A stretch of DNA of 55,278 nucleotides from Ruminococcus sp. UBA1394 (GTDB lineage Bacteria > Bacillota > Clostridia > Oscillospirales > Ruminococcaceae). Below the pieces are notes generated by a model. That model had not been told where the DNA came from. It saw only the letters and a list, made by a program, of their open reading frames with translations, and made no database searches. How positions within the stretch are numbered: position 1 is the first letter of the stretch; each line of letters opens with the position of its first letter. The stretch spans positions 50,085 to 105,362 of the forward strand of contig DBQM01000059.1 of NCBI GenBank assembly GCA_002305725.1, given 5' to 3'. This document shows positions 48,694 to 55,278 of the stretch, piece by piece. The position numbers and the translations under genes are program-made.

Positions 48694-50475
48694 ATGAAAA
48701 AAACAGCAGCAATGTTTACAGCCGTACTTTCAGCTGCGGTAATGGCTGTTTCTGTGTCTTCATCAGCTCTGACTGTCTTTTCTGCTGAAAACTCAGTTTC
48801 TGAAACCGAGATATGCTATGAGTTTGAAAACGGAAAAACCGACGGCGGAAAAATATTCACAGAGGGCTGGAAAGGCAATACCGCCGAGGACGGTAGCGGC
48901 GAGGATTACGACCTTACAAACGCTTCAAACGGCGGTTTTTCATTTCTTGACCAGAAAGGTACAACAATAAGCGTTGAAGTGGAGGTTGAGGAGGCAGGAC
49001 TGTATGAACTGACAGTATGCTACTGCGAACCGTCTGACCCGAACAAAAAGGTGCAGTATCTCAACATAAACGGAGTAAACCAGGGAGAGATAAGCTTTCC
49101 CCACAATCTTACCTTTGAGGAAACTTCCGGCGGAATTGTAATGCTTGAAAAGGGAGTAAACGTCATTGAGTTCAAGGCATACTGGGGATATACCTATTTT
49201 GATTATCTGACAGTAAAACCGGCTGATGAAAGCCTTAAAACTCTTTCCCCGGACAGACAGCTTTCAAATCCGAATGCATCTGATTCAGCCAAAAGACTTT
49301 ACAATTATCTATGCGACCAGTACGGAAACCATATTCTCTCCGGACAGCAGGAATACTGCGGTTCACATAACTACAACCTTTATGCCGACCCGGATAATTA
49401 TATTAAGGATAACGAGCAGGAATTTGAGTATATACAGGAAAAAACGGGTAAAATGTGTGCCGTAAGAGGAATAGATTTCCTTAACTATCGCTCAAACGCA
49501 ACATGGGACGACAATGCCGCTGAACGTACTATTCAGTGGGTCAATGAATACAAAGGAATAGCAACAGTTGTATGGCACTGGAGTGTGCCGTCGGAGGAAG
49601 GCAGCACCGACTGCAATTTCTATGTTGAATCGGCAAGCGCCAACTATACTACATTCAGCATTTCAAGAGCGCTTGAAGAAGGTACATGGGAAAACGAGGT
49701 TCTCATGGCAGACATTGCTGAAATTGCAAAGCAACTTACCAAATTAAAAGAAGCAGACGTACCGATTTTGTGGAGACCTCTCCACGAAGCTGAGGGCGGC
49801 TGGTTCTGGTGGGGTGCAGAGGGAGCTGAAAACTGCAAAAAGCTTTACCGCCTGCTTTATGACCAGCTTACTAATGTTTACGGTCTTGACAATCTTATCT
49901 GGGTATGGACAGGATATGCGTACTCAACCTCACCCGACTGGTACCCGGGAGATGATGTGGTTGATATTGTAGGTTATGACAAATACAATGCAGTTGACGG
50001 TCTGCCGAATTTAAGCTCCATTTCTTCAACCTTCTACAGCCTTGTAAAGAGTACAGACGGAAAAAAGATGGTTACAATGTCCGAAAATGATTCCATACCA
50101 TCCCTTGAAAATCTTCTGAATGACAAAGCAGGATGGCTTTACTTCTGCCCGTGGTATATGAACTACCTTACAAGCGAGCAGAATAATCCTGTGGATAACC
50201 TTATTGAAATATACAACAGCGAGTACTGCATAACTCTTGACGAGCTGCCGGATCTGAAATCATATCCTATGGCGGAAGAAACTGAAGTAATCAAAGGCGA
50301 TGTAAACCTTGACGGAAGTGTGGATTCTGCGGATATTGTACTGCTGGCAAAGTATCTGACAGTTAAGACAAATCTGAATGCAAGGCAGAGCGAAGCAGCA
50401 ATGCTTACTGACGATAACAGGCTGGACGCTTTTGACCTGATTGCACTGAGAAGAACAGTACTGAATAAAATATAA
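48694..50475 (+). CDS. Secreted GH26 beta-mannanase with CBM-like module and dockerin
   Basis: The 593-aa protein has a signal peptide (residues 1 to about 31, ending TVFSA). A CBM35-like beta-sandwich follows (about 40-178, EICYEFENGKTDGG to YFDYLTVKP). The GH26 barrel (about 195-525) has predicted acid/base E365 in WRPLHEAEGGWFWWG and nucleophile E464 in TMSENDS. A type I dockerin spans about 535-593. The first calcium loop (DVNLDGSVDSAD) is complete. In the second, aligned position 1 is Met and position 3 Thr, so it may bind calcium poorly. The enzyme should hydrolyse beta-1,4-mannan or glucomannan outside the cell on a cohesin scaffold. GAAAGGAA precedes ATG. Confidence 0.92.
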   Translation: MKKTAAMFTAVLSAAVMAVSVSSSALTVFSAENSVSETEICYEFENGKTDGGKIFTEGWKGNTAEDGSGEDYDLTNASNGGFSFLDQKGTTISVEVEVEEAGLYELTVCYCEPSDPNKKVQYLNINGVNQGEISFPHNLTFEETSGGIVMLEKGVNVIEFKAYWGYTYFDYLTVKPADESLKTLSPDRQLSNPNASDSAKRLYNYLCDQYGNHILSGQQEYCGSHNYNLYADPDNYIKDNEQEFEYIQEKTGKMCAVRGIDFLNYRSNATWDDNAAERTIQWVNEYKGIATVVWHWSVPSEEGSTDCNFYVESASANYTTFSISRALEEGTWENEVLMADIAEIAKQLTKLKEADVPILWRPLHEAEGGWFWWGAEGAENCKKLYRLLYDQLTNVYGLDNLIWVWTGYAYSTSPDWYPGDDVVDIVGYDKYNAVDGLPNLSSISSTFYSLVKSTDGKKMVTMSENDSIPSLENLLNDKAGWLYFCPWYMNYLTSEQNNPVDNLIEIYNSEYCITLDELPDLKSYPMAEETEVIKGDVNLDGSVDSADIVLLAKYLTVKTNLNARQSEAAMLTDDNRLDAFDLIALRRTVLNKI

Positions 50476-50480
50476 GGCAA

Positions 50481-50520
50481 CAAAATTCCGGTAAGGCATT
50501 TAACTTACCGGAATTTTTTA
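50481..50520. terminator. Terminator between the GH26 gene and the repeat-protein gene
   Basis: AAAATTCCGGTAAG-GCATTTAA-CTTACCGGAATTTTTT: a 14-pair stem with A- and T-runs on both sides, serving convergent genes. Confidence 0.9.
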
Positions 50521-50537
50521 TATACTCATTGTGCTTT

Positions 50538-52895
50538 TTATTCTTTTTCAATACCGTCAATAGTGTAGATGAATTTAACCTTGCCGTCCATACCGTTTCC
50601 TATTCCGGAAAAGCTGTTGTATGCCTTTGAAATGTCCGACAGCTTTTTCAGTCTGTCTGTCAGTTCTTTTATGTCATTGTTGTATACGTCGGCTATTTTA
50701 TCAATTCCCTCTTTTTTGAATTTTTCCATGCCATCCTTTAAATCTCCAGAACCGCTTTCCAGTTTGCCTGCACCGTCTGACAGCGCTGAAACACCGTCTT
50801 TCAGCGACGCCATACCGTCCATCAGTTCTCCGCTGCCGCTGTAAATTGCCGACGCACCATCTGAAAGCTCACCGACTGAGCTATGGAGAGTATCAGCACC
50901 GTTCTTTAAGATACCGCCGCCGTCACGAAGTGCTGAAAGTCCGGAATTAAGCGAACCGGCACCTTTACAGAGCGAATCAGCACCCGCCTGTGCGGTCTGA
51001 ACTCCCGATTCAAGCTTTTCAGTACCGTCTTTAAGGGCAGTATTTGCTTTTGAAAGGTCCTTTGTACCTCCGGAAAGTTCAGACGCACCCTTATTAACCT
51101 TAATTACTGAATTATACAAGGTATCAGTTCCGTCGGCTATCTTTGAACTGCCGTCTTTAATACCTGCCAGTCCTGCATCAAGCTGGTCAACACCGTCAGC
51201 AAGCGCAGCTGAACCCTCTTTAAGACTTCCTATACCGTCGCTTAAAGCATCTGCGCCGCTTTCAAGCTGTGAAACACCATCTTTTAACTCTCCGCCGTCC
51301 TTCATTGATGCGGCTATCTGTTCCTGTCCGGCAATTGTCTGTTCAAGGACGCCTATCATCTGCGCAATACTTTCGTCCTGTGTGGTCTGGTAAAGCGCTT
51401 TAAGTCCTTCAAGGACCTGCTTGTTATAGCTTATTGTTTCATCAAGACCTGCACCTGCCTGGCTGATACCTGCTGAAAGATTTCCAAGACCGTCAGACAG
51501 TCCGTCTGCCCCGTTTCCAAGCTCATCTATACCGCCCAGAGCGTTCTCCACACCGGCTTTCAGCTGTTCAGAACCGTCCTTTACAGCCCCGATGCCATCG
51601 TCAAGCTTTTTCGCTGACTCCGACAAGGTTTTTGCACCGCTTTCAAGCTGTGAAGTTCCGTCGGAAAGGCTCTTAGCTCCCGACTCTACCTTCTTCGAAC
51701 CGTCCAGTACTGCCGAAACTCCGTCATTCAACGCTTCCGCTCCGTCAAGTATGGGAGAAAAGCCGTCTGAAAGCTTTTTTGCTCCCTCTGCCAGCGAATC
51801 AGAACCGTCTTTTGCCGCACTTATTCCATTGTACAGGTCTGCTGCACCGTCAGCAAGCGTTCCTGCTCCGTCCTCCAGCTTTTCAGAACCGTCTGACAGC
51901 GCCGAGGCACCGTCTTTCAGCTCTGCTGTACCGCTGTAAAGCTTATCTGCACCGTCCTGCAGTTCTGATGTTCCGCTGAGAAGCGATTTCAGACCGTCAT
52001 AAAGTTCTCCAGAACCGTCAGCCAGCTTTTCGGCAGCGTCGGTCATTTCATCAATTTTCTCCTGTAAATCGTCAAGTGAATCGGTTTCACTCAGGTCCAG
52101 ATCTGAAAACAGCTCATTTGTGGCAACTGTGAAAGAAGTGGAAATTGAAAAGTCAGTTACATCGGCGGAAAACTCAAAGTAATCGGGAATGTCAATATCA
52201 ATATCCTTGTTTTTGTCAAGTCCGAGGCTTTGTGAAAGTCCCGGCACAGCCATGCCGGCAACAACAAATCTTTCGCCGTCTGAGATATACTGTCCGTTTG
52301 TCACCTCAATATTGCTGAATTTGCTGCTGTCAAGAATTGAGGCGGATATCATAAGAAATGGTACATACATATCGGTGTTTTTGCCGTTTTGCTTTACTGT
52401 TGTTTTCTGATTGTTTGTGTAGTCATATCTTACAGTAACTCTGCCGCTTTTGCCTGCCAGTTCCTCCGGAGAGATTTCCTTTCCGTCAAGGTAATAAGTC
52501 AGTTTTACCGTAACAGGAAGTTCCTTGTCTGTTGTACCCTGATAATAAATATCCGAACCGCCTGCGTCCCACTCTACTTCACCGTTTGTTTCCGTAAATG
52601 TTTCATAACCCTTGACATTTTCTATGCCGGAAAGCTCTGACTTATCCATTATGCTTGCCAGTCCGTCCTCATTGTCCAGCCAGTCACTTACAATAACATT
52701 TTTCTTATTGCCCTGCGAATCTGCCACGACGTATACTGTTTCTTCCTTTAAAACTCTGCCGTTCTCTTCAGCTTTCTGTTCAGCAACGGCACTATCTTTC
52801 TGCGCTTTTGCTGCCGTTACGGCAAATACACCTGTTGAACCGGCTGATATAAGAATTGCCATTACTGCGGCAAGAACTCTTGTTAATTTTTTCAT
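50538..52895 (-). CDS. YhgE/Pip-like exported protein with long Gly-Asp repeat coiled coil
   Basis: The 785-aa product starts with a signal or membrane segment (LTRVLAAVMAILISAGSTGV). A mixed N-terminal domain follows (about 40-285, with WDAGGSDIYYQG). About 400 residues of seven-residue repeats come next, with consensus L-x-x-G/D-x-x-x (LSDGxxxLEDG, LxxGAxxL), as in the YhgE/Pip group. Unlike full YhgE proteins it lacks the C-terminal multi-helix membrane domain, which the partner MMPL gene may supply. The start at 52895 has AAAGGAGG upstream, and a frame up to 52949 is rejected. It begins 14 bases after the transporter gene. Role unknown. Confidence 0.8.
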   Translation of the reverse strand: MKKLTRVLAAVMAILISAGSTGVFAVTAAKAQKDSAVAEQKAEENGRVLKEETVYVVADSQGNKKNVIVSDWLDNEDGLASIMDKSELSGIENVKGYETFTETNGEVEWDAGGSDIYYQGTTDKELPVTVKLTYYLDGKEISPEELAGKSGRVTVRYDYTNNQKTTVKQNGKNTDMYVPFLMISASILDSSKFSNIEVTNGQYISDGERFVVAGMAVPGLSQSLGLDKNKDIDIDIPDYFEFSADVTDFSISTSFTVATNELFSDLDLSETDSLDDLQEKIDEMTDAAEKLADGSGELYDGLKSLLSGTSELQDGADKLYSGTAELKDGASALSDGSEKLEDGAGTLADGAADLYNGISAAKDGSDSLAEGAKKLSDGFSPILDGAEALNDGVSAVLDGSKKVESGAKSLSDGTSQLESGAKTLSESAKKLDDGIGAVKDGSEQLKAGVENALGGIDELGNGADGLSDGLGNLSAGISQAGAGLDETISYNKQVLEGLKALYQTTQDESIAQMIGVLEQTIAGQEQIAASMKDGGELKDGVSQLESGADALSDGIGSLKEGSAALADGVDQLDAGLAGIKDGSSKIADGTDTLYNSVIKVNKGASELSGGTKDLSKANTALKDGTEKLESGVQTAQAGADSLCKGAGSLNSGLSALRDGGGILKNGADTLHSSVGELSDGASAIYSGSGELMDGMASLKDGVSALSDGAGKLESGSGDLKDGMEKFKKEGIDKIADVYNNDIKELTDRLKKLSDISKAYNSFSGIGNGMDGKVKFIYTIDGIEKE

Positions 52896-52909
52896 GGAAT
52901 TTTCCTCCT

Positions 52910-54982
52910 TTAAGACTCTTTCGGTCTGATTCCGATAGTTGTTCTGCAAATTAATCTGTCAAACAGCATAAGCATTGACGGAAGTACCAGAATTACAGTA
53001 AACATACTTACAATAGCGCCTCTGGACATCAGTATGCACAGAGATGATATCATATCCATTTCTGAATAAATTCCTACTCCGACTGTCGCTGCAAAAAATC
53101 CCAATGCGCTGACAATAATTGATTTCATTGAGGTTGAAAGCGCAATATATACTGAATCCTTTTTGCTCTGTCCTCTCGACCTTTCTTTCTTGTACCTCGT
53201 GGTCATAAGGATAGCATAGTCAACAGTAGCACCCAGCTGAATCGTACCTATAACAATTGATGCTATAAACGGAAGTACAGTACCCGTATATGCCGGTATA
53301 CCCATATTTACGAATATTGCAAATTCTATAACTATTACAAGTATTACCGGAAGTGATATGGATTTCAGAACCAGCGCTATCAGAATAAAGATAACCCCGA
53401 TAGACGCAGTGCTTACCAGACCGAAATCGTGGTCCATAATTTTTATAAGGTCCTTTGTTGCAGGAGCCTCACCGATAAGCATACCGTCCTTGTCATAATT
53501 CTTTATTATGCTGTTGATTTTATCAATCTGGCTGTTGACTTCGTCCGACGCCGTCTTGTATTCCGAACCTATCAGCATAAGCTGCCATTCGTCACTTTTC
53601 AGTATTGACTTTATGGAATCCGGAATAACTTCCTGAGGAATAGCAGAGCCAATAAGCGTATCCATTCCCAGCGCAAAGCTTACACCTTCAACATTATCTA
53701 TCTCGTCAAGCATTGCATTTACTTCCCTGGCTGACATATCCGAATCAACAAGCATCATATGAGTTGAGTTCATATTGTACTCTTCCGAAAGCTTTGAATT
53801 TGCCACAACGCTTGCTGTGTCCTCCGGCAGCATGGTGTCAAAGTTGTAATATACATCATAGTGAGTGTAGCCGTAAATTGCAGGAGCAAGAGCCAGCGCA
53901 AATATTACAAGAAAAACTTTTCTGTGATCTATAATGAATGAGGCTGCCTTATCCATTGACGGGATAATATCCTTATGCCGTGTTTTCTCAATTGCTTTAT
54001 CAAATGTAAGGATAAACGACGGCAGTATTGTAACACAGCCGATAACGCCGAATACAACGCCTTTTGCCATTACAATGCCAAAGTCAAGTCCCAGAGTAAA
54101 GCTCATAAAGCACATTGAAAGGAATCCGGCTATTGTTGTCAGCGAACTGCCCACTACGGAAGATATGGTATTGGATATCGCATGACCCATTGCACGTTCC
54201 TTGTCCCCGGGAAAACGTTTCTGGTTATCCTGGTAGCTGTGCCACAGGAAAATCGAAAAGTCCATTGTAACGCCCAGCTGGAGCACCGCACTCAGCGCTT
54301 TGGTGATAAACGAAATCTCCCCCAGAAAGAAGTTTGTTCCGAGATTATAGATAATCGCCATGCCGATACTGAGCATGAAGAAAACAGGTATCAGGAAAGA
54401 ATCCATTGTAACTGCAAGAACAAGGCTTACAAGCAGTACTGCAATAACAACATACATCACGGATTCCTTGTCGGAAAGATTTTTGATATCCGTAACAACC
54501 GCTGACATTCCGCTGACGAAGCACTGTTCTCCGGCAACCTTTCTTATCTCCTCAACAGCTGACATTGTACCGTCGCCGGAAGAAGAATCGTCAAAGAATA
54601 CCGCCATTAACGTGGAATCTCCGGAATTGAAAAAGTCGTATATATCGTCCGGAAGAATCTCCTTTGGTATGCTGATGTCAGCTACTGTGTCATACCACAC
54701 AACATCAGCAACATGGTCAATTTCTTCAATTTTCTTTTTTGTTTCGGCAACGTCCTTATCAGACATTCCCTCAATCATTACCATGGAGAATCCGCCTTTT
54801 CCGAAATCCTCCAGAAGTATGTCCTGCCCTTTCATCGTTTCAATGTCCTTGGGCAGATATGACAAAATATCATAGTTTACTCTCGTTGTCACAAAACCGA
54901 TAACCGAAGGTATAAGCAGAAGTATGCTTACAATTAAAATCAGTATTCTGTGTTTTGCGATCCACTTTCCGAATTTAACCAT
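52910..54982 (-). CDS. MMPL/RND family transporter
   Basis: The roughly 690-aa protein has twelve predicted membrane helices in two repeats: helix 1 (ILILIVSILLLIPSVIGFV), an extracytoplasmic loop of about 140 residues, then five helices with LQLGVTMDFSIFLWHSYQDN. This is followed by a second copy with IQLGATVDYAILMTTRYKKE. The paired MDFSIFL/VDYAILM helices carry the expected proton-relay Asp residues. MMPL members export lipids or drugs. The substrate here is unknown. ATG at 54985 and 54982 are both possible behind AGGAG, and the second gives better spacing. It is transcribed with the repeat protein and probably repressed by a TetR-type regulator. Confidence 0.9.
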   Translation of the reverse strand: MVKFGKWIAKHRILILIVSILLLIPSVIGFVTTRVNYDILSYLPKDIETMKGQDILLEDFGKGGFSMVMIEGMSDKDVAETKKKIEEIDHVADVVWYDTVADISIPKEILPDDIYDFFNSGDSTLMAVFFDDSSSGDGTMSAVEEIRKVAGEQCFVSGMSAVVTDIKNLSDKESVMYVVIAVLLVSLVLAVTMDSFLIPVFFMLSIGMAIIYNLGTNFFLGEISFITKALSAVLQLGVTMDFSIFLWHSYQDNQKRFPGDKERAMGHAISNTISSVVGSSLTTIAGFLSMCFMSFTLGLDFGIVMAKGVVFGVIGCVTILPSFILTFDKAIEKTRHKDIIPSMDKAASFIIDHRKVFLVIFALALAPAIYGYTHYDVYYNFDTMLPEDTASVVANSKLSEEYNMNSTHMMLVDSDMSAREVNAMLDEIDNVEGVSFALGMDTLIGSAIPQEVIPDSIKSILKSDEWQLMLIGSEYKTASDEVNSQIDKINSIIKNYDKDGMLIGEAPATKDLIKIMDHDFGLVSTASIGVIFILIALVLKSISLPVILVIVIEFAIFVNMGIPAYTGTVLPFIASIVIGTIQLGATVDYAILMTTRYKKERSRGQSKKDSVYIALSTSMKSIIVSALGFFAATVGVGIYSEMDMISSLCILMSRGAIVSMFTVILVLPSMLMLFDRLICRTTIGIRPKES

Positions 54983-55002
54983 CATATCTCTCCTTTCAAA
55001 TA

Positions 55003-55015
55003 TGACCAACAGTCA
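55003..55015. promoter_or_regulatory. TetR-type operator 1
   Basis: TGAC-CAACA-GTCA, between the MMPL promoter and its ribosome binding site. Confidence 0.55.
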
Positions 55016-55027
55016 CTTATTGCTATT

Positions 55028-55056
55028 ATTATAATCCCCCGTAACAGCAAAGTCAA
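55028..55056 (-). promoter_or_regulatory. Promoter of the MMPL operon
   Basis: Minus-strand TTGACT (55051-55056), 17-bp spacer, TATAAT (55028-55033). Confidence 0.7.
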
Positions 55057-55070
55057 TAGAGTTCAGTCGA

Positions 55071-55093
55071 AATAATGACCATCAGTCATTATT
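55071..55093. promoter_or_regulatory. TetR-type operator 2
   Basis: AATAATGAC-CATCA-GTCATTATT: nine-base perfect arms, 15 bases upstream of the MMPL -35 box. Confidence 0.7.
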
Positions 55094-55127
55094 TTGTAGC
55101 TTTGCACAATTGCAGCCTGTACCGAAT

Positions 55128-55144
55128 AATGACTAATGGTCATT
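55128..55144. promoter_or_regulatory. TetR-type operator 3
   Basis: AATGAC-TAATG-GTCATT: perfect six-base arms, ending eight bases before the divergent promoter. Confidence 0.65.
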
Positions 55145-55152
55145 TTGTCGAA

Positions 55153-55181
55153 TTGACTTTTTTATAAAGTTATAATATAAT
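55153..55181 (+). promoter_or_regulatory. Divergent promoter reading out of the window
   Basis: TTGACT (55153-55158), 17-bp spacer, TATAAT (55176-55181). It would transcribe a gene beyond base 55278, plausibly the TetR-type regulator. Confidence 0.6.
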
Positions 55182-55199
55182 TAGGAAAAGACAAAATAT

Positions 55200-55229
55200 A
55201 TAGTAAACAAAAATTTTTTTGTTTACTAT
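55200..55229. repeat. Perfect inverted repeat at the right edge
   Basis: ATAGTAAACAAAAA-TT-TTTTTGTTTACTAT, 14-base perfect arms. The next 49 bases, to the window end, form a second imperfect inverted repeat (arms GATACGCAC and GTGCGAGG). No ORF is visible. Confidence 0.7.
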
Positions 55230-55278
55230 TAGCCGATACGCACGGAGCGAACGAAGTAAGCGGATGTGCGAGGCGATA

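Overview
The window looks like the chromosome of a fibre-degrading, Ruminococcus-like member of the Oscillospiraceae (Bacillota). The evidence is a GH26 mannanase and a leucine-rich-repeat protein that both end in type I dockerins, a GH94 cellobiose phosphorylase, BspA-type LRR surface proteins, a small 2[4Fe-4S] ferredoxin and a rubredoxin, the homodimeric glycyl-tRNA synthetase, and a T-box leader. No rRNA, tRNA, CRISPR array or prophage was seen. The genus is inferred from gene content only.

Left third (1-17.0 kb). Ferredoxin and an amidohydrolase come first. The PLP block follows: a PdxR-type regulator divergent from pdxS-pdxT. Then comes a long minus-strand branched-chain amino acid region. 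It reads ilvB-ilvN-ilvC behind a leader-peptide attenuator, then a small membrane protein gene, ilvD, a RAYT-type HUH transposase gene, leuC-leuD-leuB, a DUF815 AAA+ ATPase gene, a T-box leader, ilvA, ridA and a small membrane protein gene. leuA and ilvE are absent. IlvA makes the enamine that RidA clears.

Middle (17.3-40.1 kb). A cytoplasmic GH2 enzyme is followed by a five-gene run (DUF4234, DUF2752, metallophosphoesterase, LRR protein, SpoIIR). Next are cellobiose phosphorylase, an LRR-dockerin protein, glyQS, a probable free-standing small RNA, a DUF421-DUF4363 pair, two membrane-anchored LRR proteins downstream of glmS, rubredoxin, purB with a structured 5' leader, and secD-secF.

Right third (40.1-55.3 kb). 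A 180-bp MITE-like element precedes a five-gene operon: circularly permuted ATP-grasp, alpha-E, transglutaminase-like, and two tandem AstE/AspA-type deacylase paralogs. The second paralog has lost its zinc and catalytic residues. After it come an operon of YgjP-like metallopeptidase, Uup-like ABC-F and low-molecular-weight phosphatase, the GH26 mannanase, and an MMPL transporter operon with a 785-aa repeat protein. That operon sits behind three TetR-type operators, with a divergent promoter leaving the window.

Two dispersed repeat families run through the window. One is a REP-like palindrome (GTAGGGGCGACC-NNN-GGTCGCCC) found as inverted pairs at four places. One of those pairs lies in frame inside the RAYT transposase gene, and another forms terminators for two convergent operons. 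The other is the MITE-like element, with one full copy, one copy end at base 1 and one possible relic. The best leads for undescribed biology are the RAYT gene carrying its own repeats, the ATP-grasp operon with its pseudo-deacylase, the small RNA at about 29.4 kb, and the unusual leaders of ilvA, ilvB, purB, glmS and the ATP-grasp operon.
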